From the NCBI RefSeq assembly GCF_019145475.1, contig NZ_JAHTKI010000024.1, positions 1 through 64,000 of the forward strand: a DNA stretch of 64,000 nt, in the 5' to 3' direction. Below, one piece after another: positions 1 through 8,223 of this stretch. Source of the DNA: Pseudomonas botevensis. Its GTDB lineage: Bacteria > Pseudomonadota > Gammaproteobacteria > Pseudomonadales > Pseudomonadaceae. The notes under the pieces were generated by a model. It made no database searches. It was given only the letters and a program-made list of their open reading frames with translations, and was not told the DNA's origin. A program made the position numbers and the translations under genes. How positions within the stretch are numbered: position 1 is the first letter of the stretch; each line of letters starts with the position of its first letter.

Positions 1-15
1 AGCAAACCGTAGGCG

Positions 16-165
16 ATGCCCCCGGATGAATCCCGTAACGAAGGAACCCCGAGCCTAGGCGAGGGGCCGTACGCCGGGGCAAAGCCTTTTGGGTTACCTT
101 TTTGGCGTCTGAAAAAGGTGACTCGCCGTAAGGGCGAAACCGCCAGCAAAAACACCCGCAGAAAC
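16..165. repeat. Pseudomonas-type intergenic repeat
   Basis: This stretch resembles a sequence I recall seeing repeatedly between genes in P. fluorescens genomes, but I cannot search for other copies here. It holds an imperfect inverted repeat at about 91-124 (GGTTACCTTTTT against AAAAAGGTGACT, with G-T pairs) and a short GCCGTAAGGGC hairpin beside it. A 107-codon open frame runs through it into the lon start, but its predicted protein is low in complexity and I do not treat it as a gene. Confidence 0.4.
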
Positions 166-277
166 GGATATTCACCCCAACCCCCAGAGCCTGGTCGGCC
201 CAGAGGCCGCCAAGCCCAAAGCAAAAGCCCAAAAACTGTCAAAACCCTGAACACACAACCAGAAACACCCAGCCCCA

Positions 278-306
278 TTGAAACCACCAAACCCGCGCCC
301 CATCTA
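278..306 (+). promoter_or_regulatory. sigma-32 (heat-shock) promoter of lon/asrA
   Basis: TTGAAA at 278-283 and CCCCATCTA at 298-306 are separated by 14 bases. This matches the RpoH consensus (TTGAAA, 11-17 bases, CCCCATNTA) at every defined position. The expected transcript start near 313 lies about 23 bases before the ATG at 336. The assignment rests on sequence alone. Confidence 0.7.
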
Positions 307-335
307 AGACCCATACCCCATTGCGCAGGTGCCCC

Positions 336-2753
336 ATGAGCGACCAGCAAGAATTCCCGGACAGCCCCGACGACTACACCCAGACCGACCACATCGAACA
401 CCACTCCACCGGCAAAGGCCTGGCCCTGCCCGGCCAGAACCTGCCGGACAAGGTCTACGTCATCCCGATCCACAACCGCCCGTTCTTCCCGGCCCAGGTC
501 CTGCCGGTCATCGTCAACGAAGAACCCTGGGCCGAAACCCTCGAACTGGTCAGCAAATCCGAACACCACTCCCTGGCGCTGTTCTTCATGGACACGCCCC
601 AGGAAGACCCGCGCCACTTCGACACCAAAGCACTCCCGCAGTACGGCACCCTGGTCAAGGTCCACCACGCCAGCCGTGAAAACGGCAAACTGCAATTCGT
701 CGCCCAGGGCCTGAGCCGCGTGCGCATCAAGACCTGGCTCAAGCACCACCGTCCGCCGTATCTGGTGGAAGTCGAATACCCGCACCAGCCGACCGAGCCG
801 ACCGACGAGGTCAAGGCCTACGGCATGGCGCTGATCAACGCGATCAAGGAACTGCTGCCGCTCAACCCGCTGTACAGCGAGGAGCTGAAGAACTACCTCA
901 ACCGCTTCAGCCCCAACGATCCGTCGCCGCTGACCGATTTCGCCGCCGCCCTGACCTCCGCCACCGGCCCCGAGCTGCAAGGCGTACTCGACTGCGTGCC
1001 AATGCTCAAGCGCATGGAAAAAGTCCTGCCGATGCTGCGCAAGGAAGTCGAAGTCGCGCGGCTGCAGAAAGAAATCTCCGCAGAAGTGAACCGCAAGATC
1101 GGCGAACACCAGCGCGAGTTCTTCCTCAAGGAACAGCTCAAGGTTATCCAGCAGGAACTCGGTCTGACCAAGGACGATCGCAGCGCCGACCTCGAACAGT
1201 TCGAGCAGCGTCTGGAAGGCAAGGTCCTGCCGGCGCAGGTGCAGAAACGCCTCGAAGAAGAAATGAACAAGCTGTCGATCCTCGAGACCGGCTCGCCGGA
1301 ATACGCGGTCACCCGCAACTACCTCGACTGGACGACCTCGGTGCCCTGGGGCGTGTATGGCGAGGACAAGCTCGACCTCAAGCACGCACGCAAGGTGCTG
1401 GACAAACACCACGCCGGCCTCGACGACATCAAGGACCGAATCCTGGAATTCCTCGCGGTCGGTGCCTACAAAGGCGAGATCAGCGGCTCGATCGTGCTGC
1501 TGGTCGGCCCGCCGGGCGTGGGCAAGACCAGCGTCGGTAAATCCATCGCCGAATCCCTCGGCCGGCCGTTCTACCGCTTCAGCCTTGGCGGCATGCGTGA
1601 CGAGGCCGAGATCAAGGGTCACCGCCGCACCTACATCGGGGCCCAGCCGGGCAAACTGGTGCAGGCGTTGAAAGACGTCGAGGTGATGAACCCGGTGATC
1701 ATGCTCGACGAGATCGACAAGATGGGCCAGAGCTATCAGGGCGACCCGGCCTCGGCGCTGCTGGAAACCCTCGATCCGGAGCAGAACGTCGAATTCCTCG
1801 ACCACTACCTCGACCTGCGCATGGACCTGTCGAAAGTCCTGTTCGTCTGCACCGCCAACACCTTGGATTCGATTCCCGGCCCGTTGCTGGACCGGATGGA
1901 AGTGATTCGCCTGGCGGGCTACATCACCGAAGAAAAAGTCGCCATCGCCAAGCGCCACCTGTGGCCGAAGCTGTTGGAGAAGGCCGGCGTGTCCAAGGGC
2001 AGCCTGAGCATCAGCGACAGCGCCCTCAAGGCTTTGATCGACGGTTATGCCCGTGAAGCCGGGGTGCGCCAGCTGGAAAAACAGATGGGCAAACTGGTGC
2101 GCAAAGCGGTGATGAAGCTGATCGACGACCCGAAAGCGGTGATCAAGCTCGGCCCGAAAGACCTCGAAGCGTCCCTCGGTCATCCGGTGTTCCGTAACGA
2201 GCAAGTGCTGTCCGGCACCGGCGTCATCACCGGGCTGGCCTGGACCAGCATGGGCGGCGCGACATTGCCGATCGAAGCGACGCGGATCCACACGTTGAAT
2301 CGCGGTTTCAAACTCACCGGGCAACTGGGTGACGTGATGAAAGAATCGGCGGAGATCGCCTACAGCTACGTCAGCTCGCACCTGAAGTCGTTTGGCGGTG
2401 ATCCGAAATTCTTCGACGAAGCCTTCGTCCACCTGCATGTGCCGGAAGGCGCGACACCGAAGGACGGCCCGAGCGCCGGGGTGACCATGGCCAGCGCCCT
2501 GCTCTCCCTGGCCCGCAACCAGCCGCCGAAAAAAGGCGTGGCGATGACCGGCGAACTGACGCTGACCGGGCATGTGCTGCCGATTGGCGGGGTGCGCGAG
2601 AAGGTGATCGCGGCGCGGCGGCAGAAGCTTTTCGAGCTGATCCTGCCGGAAGCGAACCGGGGCAACTTCGAGGAGTTGCCGGATTACCTGAAAGAAGGCA
2701 TCACCGCGCATTTTGCCAAGCGCTTTGCGGATGTGGCTAAGGTGCTTTTCTGA
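336..2753 (+). CDS. lon: Lon-family ATP-dependent protease (AsrA-type second Lon)
   Basis: A cytoplasmic AAA+ serine protease that unfolds and degrades damaged or regulatory proteins. The 805-residue product has an N-terminal LonN substrate domain (about 45-240), a coiled helical region, an AAA+ module with Walker A GPPGVGKT (about 391-398) and Walker B DEID (D458, E459), and a C-terminal S16 peptidase domain with the Ser713-Lys756 dyad, spaced 43 residues apart as in E. coli Lon. An in-frame TTG lies 15 bases upstream, but the ATG at 336 is preferred because AGG stands just before it. The N-terminus and the inhibitor gene downstream resemble P. aeruginosa PA0779 (AsrA), a heat- and aminoglycoside-induced protease, rather than housekeeping Lon. 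A sigma-32-type promoter precedes it. Confidence 0.9.
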   Translation: MSDQQEFPDSPDDYTQTDHIEHHSTGKGLALPGQNLPDKVYVIPIHNRPFFPAQVLPVIVNEEPWAETLELVSKSEHHSLALFFMDTPQEDPRHFDTKALPQYGTLVKVHHASRENGKLQFVAQGLSRVRIKTWLKHHRPPYLVEVEYPHQPTEPTDEVKAYGMALINAIKELLPLNPLYSEELKNYLNRFSPNDPSPLTDFAAALTSATGPELQGVLDCVPMLKRMEKVLPMLRKEVEVARLQKEISAEVNRKIGEHQREFFLKEQLKVIQQELGLTKDDRSADLEQFEQRLEGKVLPAQVQKRLEEEMNKLSILETGSPEYAVTRNYLDWTTSVPWGVYGEDKLDLKHARKVLDKHHAGLDDIKDRILEFLAVGAYKGEISGSIVLLVGPPGVGKTSVGKSIAESLGRPFYRFSLGGMRDEAEIKGHRRTYIGAQPGKLVQALKDVEVMNPVIMLDEIDKMGQSYQGDPASALLETLDPEQNVEFLDHYLDLRMDLSKVLFVCTANTLDSIPGPLLDRMEVIRLAGYITEEKVAIAKRHLWPKLLEKAGVSKGSLSISDSALKALIDGYAREAGVRQLEKQMGKLVRKAVMKLIDDPKAVIKLGPKDLEASLGHPVFRNEQVLSGTGVITGLAWTSMGGATLPIEATRIHTLNRGFKLTGQLGDVMKESAEIAYSYVSSHLKSFGGDPKFFDEAFVHLHVPEGATPKDGPSAGVTMASALLSLARNQPPKKGVAMTGELTLTGHVLPIGGVREKVIAARRQKLFELILPEANRGNFEELPDYLKEGITAHFAKRFADVAKVLF

Positions 2754-2795
2754 TGACGGCTTGAGCGATCAGGGGCTTCGACATCGTCTCCCCAG

Positions 2796-2947
2796 CCCTC
2801 TCCCAAAGGGAGAGGGCGCCGATTGTGCGATGCTTCAGAGATGCGTCGACCTGAAAGCTCTTCGCTGAATCCATAATCCACTCGATCTTCCAGGTCGATG
2901 TATAACGCCAGACACCTTGGTCAGTCCCCTCTCCCTCCGGGAGAGGG
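2796..2947. repeat. Nested inverted-repeat element (MITE-like)
   Basis: Two self-complementary blocks, CCCTCTCCC-AAA-GGGAGAGGG at 2796-2816 and CCCCTCTCCC-TC-CGGGAGAGGG at 2926-2947, sit in inverted orientation. Between them lies a second inverted pair, TCGACCTG at 2846-2853 and CAGGTCGA at 2891-2898. The whole could fold as one long cruciform or RNA hairpin between lon and the next gene. It has no coding capacity and resembles non-autonomous interspersed repeats of Pseudomonas. Confidence 0.6.
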
Positions 2948-3034
2948 TCAGGGTGAGGGGCTTGGCGTTGTCACACTTTGTCTCATCTTCAGTTATGCTC
3001 GCCGTTCGTCGCCAACGTCGGAGCTGCTGCCCCC

Positions 3035-3427
3035 ATGTCCCCCATTCGCCTGCTTGTCCCCCTGTCCCTCGCCCTGCTGGCCGCCTGCGCCACGCAACCG
3101 AAAACCAACCTGACGGTGGAAAAACAGAGCGAATGCCCGGTGCGGCTGGTCAATGGGCAAAACCTGATCGTCACTCTGCCGAGCAATCCCACCACCGGTT
3201 ACCGCTGGGCGATCCAGGATTCCGCTGGCGGCGTGTTGCGCGCCCTGAGTCCCGAGGTCTACAGCAATCCAGAGGACGCCGGTGTGGTCGGTGCCGCCGG
3301 CCTTTCGACCTGGCGCTTCCAGGCTTTCGCCACCGGCACCGGGCGCCTGCGCCTGACCTCGCAGCAGCCGTGGGCGCCGGAAGTGCTGCCGGTGGAAACC
3401 TTTGACTGCGCCATTACGGTGAACTGA
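3035..3427 (+). CDS. Chagasin-family protease-inhibitor lipoprotein
   Basis: A 130-residue predicted lipoprotein. Its signal peptide ends in a lipobox (LLAAC) with lipidated Cys18, so it should be anchored on the periplasmic side of a membrane. The mature part has the hallmarks of the chagasin/ICP family of cysteine-peptidase inhibitors: NPTTGYRW at 51-58, a Gly-rich middle loop, and a PW loop near the end. The ATG at 3035 is chosen over upstream starts because it begins the signal peptide and GGAG lies about 11 bases before it. It stops two bases before the YhhN gene, so the two are probably co-transcribed. A member of this family (PA0778) is, as I recall, also next to the AsrA gene in P. 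aeruginosa. Its target peptidase is not evident. Confidence 0.8.
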   Translation: MSPIRLLVPLSLALLAACATQPKTNLTVEKQSECPVRLVNGQNLIVTLPSNPTTGYRWAIQDSAGGVLRALSPEVYSNPEDAGVVGAAGLSTWRFQAFATGTGRLRLTSQQPWAPEVLPVETFDCAITVN

Positions 3428-3429
3428 GC

Positions 3430-4074
3430 ATGGGCTGGCTGATTCTGGCGCTGATGGGCGCGGTGACGTTTCTCTACGGATTGAGCACCCACGCGGCGCT
3501 GCTCTGCCTGCTGGTCAAACCGTTGCCGGTGCTGGCGCTGCTCGGCTGGCTGCATGATGCTCCGGCCAGCGACTATCGGCGCTGGATCAGCCTCGGCCTG
3601 ATTTTTTCCCTGGTCGGCGATGTATTGCTGGCGTGGCCGGGGGATTTGTTCGTGTTTGGCCTCGGCGCGTTTCTGGTTGCCCATCTGGCCTACCTCAAAG
3701 CCTATCTCAGCGATTGCCGGCGCCTGGCACTGCTGCCGCTGATGCTCGCGATTGCGTTGGGTGCCGTTCTGCTGGGGATTCTGATTTCCCATGGTCTGGG
3801 TCCATTGCTGGTGCCGGTGATCGTCTACGGCACCGCCATCAGCGCGATGCTCTGGCGCGCCCTCGCCCGACTCGGTAGCGGCGTGCCGCAGCGTTCGGCG
3901 TTGCTGGCGGCGGCCGGTGCGGTGGCGTTCGTGTTCTCCGACAGCGTGATCGGCATCAACCGCTTCGTGGCACCGTTCAATGCCGCGCCCTACGTCATCA
4001 TCCTCAGCTACTGGCTCGGCCAGTGGGGGATCACCGCTTCGGCGTTCTCGCAGAGCAAACGCGCGACCCCATAA
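3430..4074 (+). CDS. YhhN-family membrane protein (lysoplasmalogenase-like)
   Basis: A 214-residue, very hydrophobic protein with about seven or eight membrane helices and the family's short acidic loops (for example GLIFSLVGDVLL near 56-67 and VFSDSVIG near 161-168). The YhhN/TMEM86 family includes lysoplasmalogenases that hydrolyse the vinyl-ether bond of lysoplasmalogens. Bacterial substrates are poorly defined, so only the family assignment is firm. It follows the chagasin-like gene after two bases, which suggests translational coupling. It is separated from cmoA by about 130 bases. Confidence 0.75.
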   Translation: MGWLILALMGAVTFLYGLSTHAALLCLLVKPLPVLALLGWLHDAPASDYRRWISLGLIFSLVGDVLLAWPGDLFVFGLGAFLVAHLAYLKAYLSDCRRLALLPLMLAIALGAVLLGILISHGLGPLLVPVIVYGTAISAMLWRALARLGSGVPQRSALLAAAGAVAFVFSDSVIGINRFVAPFNAAPYVIILSYWLGQWGITASAFSQSKRATP

Positions 4075-4202
4075 AGGGCGATGCTCGCTCCCGCCCGAGG
4101 GAGGCGAGCATCGCCAGAAAGCGCTTTATCCGCCAACCCGCGCATCCCCGCGTCAATTTGGCTAAAATGCCGGCCCTCTCCACCGACACCGCCGGAACCG
4201 CC

Positions 4203-4946
4203 GTGAGCAAAGAACCCGATCGCATTTTCGCCCAGCCCCTGGCCCAGGTGCCCGACTTCGCCTTCAACGAGGACGTGGTGCGGGTGTTCCCGGACATGAT
4301 CAAGCGCTCGGTGCCGGGTTACCCGACCATTGTCGAAAACCTCGGCGTACTCGCGGCGCAGTTCGCTCAACCCGACAGCGTGCTTTACGACCTCGGTGCG
4401 TCCCTCGGCGCCGTGACCCAGGCCTTGCGCCGGCACGTACGCAGCGACGGCTGCCGGGTGATCGCGGTGGACAACTCGGCGGCGATGGTCGAGCGCTGCC
4501 GCGAATACCTCAACGCGCAGAACTCGATGTTCCAGGAGCTGCTGCCGGTCGAGGTGATCGAGGGCGATATCCTGGCCCTGGAATTTCAACCGGCCTCCGT
4601 GGTGGCGTTGAACTTCACCCTGCAATTCATCGCCCCGGAGCAACGCACCGCGCTGCTCTCGCGCATCCGCCAGTCGTTGTTGCCGGGCGGCGCCCTGATT
4701 CTCTCGGAGAAGCTGCGTTTCAACGACGCCGAAGAACACGCGCTGCTCACCGACCTGCACGTTGCGTTCAAGCGCGCCAACGGCTACAGCGAACTGGAAA
4801 TCGCCCAGAAGCGCAGCGCCATCGAAAACGTCATGAAGCCCGACAGCCTCGAAGAACACCGCGAACGCCTGTTGGCCGCCGGGTTCTCGAAAGTCGTGCC
4901 GTGGTTCCAGTGTCTTAACTTTGCTTCGTTGATTGCCTTGCCATGA
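4203..4946 (+). CDS. cmoA: Carboxy-S-adenosyl-L-methionine synthase CmoA
   Basis: CmoA converts S-adenosylmethionine and prephenate into carboxy-SAM, the donor used by CmoB to make 5-oxyacetyluridine at position 34 of several tRNAs. The 247-residue protein has a class I methyltransferase fold with the glycine-rich motif LYDLGASLGAV near residues 60-70 and an acidic residue ending the next strand (IAVDNS). The GTG at 4203 gives the N-terminus SKEPDRIFAQPL usual for the family; an ATG 30 bases upstream would add an unconserved stretch. Its stop overlaps the cmoB start (ATGA), so the two enzymes of the pathway are translationally coupled. Confidence 0.93.
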   Translation: MSKEPDRIFAQPLAQVPDFAFNEDVVRVFPDMIKRSVPGYPTIVENLGVLAAQFAQPDSVLYDLGASLGAVTQALRRHVRSDGCRVIAVDNSAAMVERCREYLNAQNSMFQELLPVEVIEGDILALEFQPASVVALNFTLQFIAPEQRTALLSRIRQSLLPGGALILSEKLRFNDAEEHALLTDLHVAFKRANGYSELEIAQKRSAIENVMKPDSLEEHRERLLAAGFSKVVPWFQCLNFASLIALP

Positions 4947-5899
4947 TTGATCTGTCCCCCCTCGCCCGCCGCCTGGCCGGCACCCCGCTGGCCGAATGGG
5001 CCAACACCCTGCAAGTGCAGCTCGACAAGAAAATGGAGAAAGGTCACGGCGACCTGGAGCGCTGGCAAAGTGCGCTGGACGCCCTGCCGAAGATCCAGCC
5101 GAGCGAAGTCGATCTGCTCGACGGCCTGAAACTGGACACCGACTGCGACGAAGCCACCCGCGCACAGATGCACACCGCGCTGATGGGCCTGTCGCCGTGG
5201 CGCAAAGGGCCGTTCGATCTGTTCGGCGTACATGTCGACACCGAATGGCGCTCGGACTGGAAATGGTCGCGGGTCGCCCCGCACCTGGACCTCAAGGGCA
5301 AGCGCATCCTCGATGTCGGCTGCGGCAACGGCTACTACATGTGGCGCATGCTCGGCGCCGGCGCGGACAGCGTGATTGGCGTCGATCCGAACTGGCTGTT
5401 CTTCTGCCAGTTCCAGGCCGTGCAGCGTTACCTGTCGGAACCGAACGCCTGGCACCTGCCCTTCCCGTTCGAAGACCTGCCGCCGAACCTCGAAGGCTTC
5501 GACACGGTGTTTTCCATGGGAGTTTTCTACCACCGTCGCTCGCCGATCGAGCATCTGCTGGCGCTCAAGGACTGCCTGGTCAAGGGCGGCGAACTGGTGC
5601 TGGAGACGTTGGTGGTCGAAGGCGATCAACAGCAGGTGCTGGTGCCGGAAGATCGTTACGCGCAGATGCGCAACGTGTGGTTCCTGCCTTCGGTGCCGGC
5701 GCTGGAGTTGTGGCTGCGCCGCGCCGGTTTCACCGACGTGCGTTGCGTGGACGTGAGCTTCACCACCGTCGAGGAACAGCGCAGCACCGAGTGGATGAAG
5801 TATCAATCGCTGAGCGACTTCCTCGACCCCGAGGATCACAGCAAGACCATTGAAGGGTTGCCGGCGCCGATGCGCGCGGTGATCGTCGCGAAGAAATAA
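4943..5899 (+). CDS. cmoB: tRNA U34 carboxymethyltransferase CmoB
   Basis: CmoB transfers the carboxymethyl group of carboxy-SAM to 5-hydroxyuridine at the wobble position, giving cmo5U and widening codon reading. The 318-residue product has the usual family length. A variable N-terminal domain (about 1-100) precedes a Rossmann methyltransferase domain with the cofactor motif ILDVGCGNGYY and the conserved FSMGVFYHRRSP segment. The start lies inside the cmoA stop (ATGA). A perfect palindrome follows 13 bases after the stop and separates it from the convergent tadA. Confidence 0.94.
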   Translation: MIDLSPLARRLAGTPLAEWANTLQVQLDKKMEKGHGDLERWQSALDALPKIQPSEVDLLDGLKLDTDCDEATRAQMHTALMGLSPWRKGPFDLFGVHVDTEWRSDWKWSRVAPHLDLKGKRILDVGCGNGYYMWRMLGAGADSVIGVDPNWLFFCQFQAVQRYLSEPNAWHLPFPFEDLPPNLEGFDTVFSMGVFYHRRSPIEHLLALKDCLVKGGELVLETLVVEGDQQQVLVPEDRYAQMRNVWFLPSVPALELWLRRAGFTDVRCVDVSFTTVEEQRSTEWMKYQSLSDFLDPEDHSKTIEGLPAPMRAVIVAKK

Positions 5900-5912
5900 T
5901 CCGGGTTACCTT

Positions 5913-5937
5913 GTGGGAGCGGGCTGCCCGCTCCCAC
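5913..5937. repeat. REP palindrome
   Basis: A perfect 12-bp inverted repeat (GTGGGAGCGGGC / GCCCGCTCCCAC) around a single base, lying between the convergent genes cmoB and tadA. It has the GTGGGAGC core typical of Pseudomonas REP elements. It may help to end or protect transcripts from both sides, but there is no clear T-run. Confidence 0.8.
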
Positions 5938-5951
5938 ATTGAGTTTTGTAT

Positions 5952-6449
5952 TCAGTCAGAAGACTTGGCGCGCCTTGCTCTGAAGAACTCGGTCAGCACC
6001 GCCCCGCACTCCTCCGCCAGCACGCCCCCCTCATACAACACCCGATGGTTGAGAAAGCCCTGGGTGAAGAACTGCCCCTGGCTCTGCACGATCCCCGCCT
6101 TGGGCTCCAGCGCACCGTAGACCACCCGCGCGATGCGCGAATGGACGATCAAACCGGCGCACATGCTGCACGGCTCCAGGGTCACGTAAAGGGTGCTGCC
6201 GGGCAGACGATAGTTGCTGACCGCCTGGGCGGCCGCGCGGATCGCAACCATCTCGGCGTGGGCGCTGGGGTCGTTGCCGCTGATCGGGCAATTGAACCCG
6301 CGCCCGATGATCTCGCCATCCTGCACCAGCACCGCGCCCACCGGCACCTCGCCAAGCGCCGCGCCTTGCGCCGCGAGGGCCAGGGCTTCGTGCATGAAGT
6401 CGCGGTCGCGGCTGCGGTCGATGATCGCCGCCGGGCGAATCTGGCGCAT
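5952..6449 (-). CDS. tadA: tRNA-specific adenosine deaminase TadA
   Basis: TadA deaminates adenosine 34 of tRNA-Arg(ACG) to inosine, an essential step for reading CGU/CGC/CGA codons. The 165-residue protein has the zinc-dependent deaminase signature: H64-A-E66, with Glu66 as proton shuttle, and P93-C94-S-M-C97. The start is the ATG at 6449, which shares its A with the TGA stop of cumA (TGATG). The longer frame upstream lies inside cumA. In P. putida GB-1 the equivalent gene was called cumB because of this linkage. Co-transcription with cumA is likely. Confidence 0.94.
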   Translation of the reverse strand: MRQIRPAAIIDRSRDRDFMHEALALAAQGAALGEVPVGAVLVQDGEIIGRGFNCPISGNDPSAHAEMVAIRAAAQAVSNYRLPGSTLYVTLEPCSMCAGLIVHSRIARVVYGALEPKAGIVQSQGQFFTQGFLNHRVLYEGGVLAEECGAVLTEFFRARRAKSSD

Positions 6450-7825
6450 CACTTCACCTCGATGGCGGCCATCAGGCCGGTTTCCATGTGGTCGATCACA
6501 TGGCAATGGAACATCCACACCCCAGGGTTATCCGCCACCAGCGCCACTTGCGCGCGCTCGTTCTTGCCCAGCAGATAGGTGTCGGTGAAATACGGCACGA
6601 TCTTGTGCCGGTTCGAGGCGATCACCTTGAAACTCATGCCGTGCAGGTGGATCGGGTGCTGGTACTGGGTCATGTTCTTCAGTTCGAAAATGTAGCTCTG
6701 GCCCAGCTTCAGGCTGGCGATCGGCCGGTCGGCGCAGGTCTTGTCGGTGATGTCCCAGGCCTTGCCGTTGATCTGCCACAGGCTCGGCGGCTTGCCGTTG
6801 TCGACATTGACCGACACCGAACCGACCCATTCGAAATTGAAGTTGAGTTTCTCGGCATTCGCCAGATCCGGCTCGGCCACCGGGTTGGCGGGCAACGCAG
6901 GGGGCCAGTCCGTCGGTGCATCCGTGTTGGCCACCGAACGCAACGTCCCCAGGCGTACCGGGCCGTTGCGCAGCGACAGCTCTTCGCCCACCGCCGGAGC
7001 CTTGATCGCCAGGCAGATGCGCATGCCCGGCCCGAGCCAGTATTCCTTGCCCAGCGGGCGCGGCTGCACCGGGTTGCCGTCCAGCGCGTAGATCTGCGCT
7101 TCGACTCCAGGAATGTTGATGCGATAGGTCAGGGTGTTGTCGAGGTTGAGCAGCCGCACCCGGGTGATCTGCCCGGCCGGCAATTCGATCACCGGTGACG
7201 GCACACCATTGATCGTCGACAGACGCCCCGCCGTACCGCCACGGGCCGCTTCACGGGGGATGCTGAACTCGACGAAATTACCTTCGTCGTCGATGTGCCA
7301 GTTCTTCAGGCTCAGGGTCTTTTCGTATTTGAAGCCGGTGGGCTCGCGCTCTTCGACAATCAGCGGCCCGACCAGCCCGCGCCCCAGCTCTTCGCTGCTG
7401 CTGACGTGCGGGTGATACCAATAGCTGCCGGCATCCGGCACGCGGAATTTGTAGTCGAAGTATTCGCCCGGCAGCACCGGCAGTTGCGAGACGTAAGGCA
7501 CGCCGTCCATTTCCAGCGGTAGACGGATGCCATGCCAATGGATGGTGGTGGCGACCGGCAGATGGTTGATGAAGCGCACCCGCAGCCATTCACCCTGGCG
7601 CACGCGCAATTCGGTGCCCGGCGCCGAGGGGCCGAAAGCCCAGGCTTCGGTCTTGTGCCCCGGCACCAGCTCAACGTCCAGGGGTGCCGCGATCAGCTCG
7701 TAGTCATGACCCGCGTTGGCATCGGCCATTTTACCGAGCCAGTAACGCGAAGCGCCCCCTGCGCCAACACCTACGACAACAAGACCGGCCAGGCCTCCGA
7801 GAATTTGGCGACGGGTAAAGGACAT
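6449..7825 (-). CDS. cumA: Tat-exported multicopper oxidase CumA
   Basis: A 458-residue three-domain multicopper oxidase. The N-terminus carries a twin-arginine signal (TRRQIL, Arg5-Arg6, followed by a hydrophobic run), so it should be exported folded with copper. Copper ligands are visible in order: HWHG, WYHPH, HPIHLHG and the C-terminal HCHVIDHMETGLM cluster, which supplies T1 and T2/T3 ligands. CumA was first linked to Mn(II) oxidation in P. putida GB-1; later genetics there gave that role to other oxidases, so copper tolerance or general phenol/metal oxidation is as likely. The ATG at 7825 starts the Tat signal. It is divergent from the large toxin-like gene and overlaps tadA by one base. 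Confidence 0.88.
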   Translation of the reverse strand: MSFTRRQILGGLAGLVVVGVGAGGASRYWLGKMADANAGHDYELIAAPLDVELVPGHKTEAWAFGPSAPGTELRVRQGEWLRVRFINHLPVATTIHWHGIRLPLEMDGVPYVSQLPVLPGEYFDYKFRVPDAGSYWYHPHVSSSEELGRGLVGPLIVEEREPTGFKYEKTLSLKNWHIDDEGNFVEFSIPREAARGGTAGRLSTINGVPSPVIELPAGQITRVRLLNLDNTLTYRINIPGVEAQIYALDGNPVQPRPLGKEYWLGPGMRICLAIKAPAVGEELSLRNGPVRLGTLRSVANTDAPTDWPPALPANPVAEPDLANAEKLNFNFEWVGSVSVNVDNGKPPSLWQINGKAWDITDKTCADRPIASLKLGQSYIFELKNMTQYQHPIHLHGMSFKVIASNRHKIVPYFTDTYLLGKNERAQVALVADNPGVWMFHCHVIDHMETGLMAAIEVK

Positions 7826-8223
7826 GAACTCAACTACCTCACGAATCAGCCGCAGGCCTGGGCGCCCGCAAAAGGCGAATACGATACACCTGCGCTTGCG
7901 AAACAGTAAGGGCAGCGCGGCGGATGGCCGCAGCGACCCGTCCGCCCATAGCTCGGGAACGCGCCTGGCAGGTAGTACATATGCACCGCACTTCGAGCAC
8001 GCCAGCGGGCAATGATCGGCTATCAGGTCGCCAGTGAGTTGCCCCCCCGGGCGGAACACTCAGGCTCCGCCCGGGTGCTGGTTTCGTTCGCTGGCAGCGG
8101 AGTTTTCCTATGCACCCCATCACCTCATACGACAACACGTCGTCCTGCGGTCTGACAGACGTATCACCCGCCACCCTGAAATGATCGTCGCTGCGTTCAA
8201 CCACCCACGATCAAGGAAAGACT
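7826..8223. other. Divergent intergenic region with a GC-rich stem-loop
   Basis: About 400 bases separate cumA from the toxin-like gene and must hold both promoters. A perfect 10-bp inverted repeat (CCCGGGCGGA at 8046-8055, TCCGCCCGGG at 8066-8075, 10-base loop) lies about 150 bases before the toxin start. No T-run follows, so it is more likely a leader structure or regulator site than a terminator. AAGGA precedes the GTG at 8224. I see no convincing gene or strong sigma-70 promoter here. Confidence 0.5.

Noticed and set aside
16..339. 107-codon open frame at the left edge ending over the lon start
   Set aside because: The predicted protein is low in complexity, it covers what looks like an intergenic repeat, and the frame would overlap the lon promoter and start.
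4173..4203. Upstream ATG for cmoA
   Set aside because: It would add ten residues absent from the family; the GTG at 4203 gives the conserved N-terminus.
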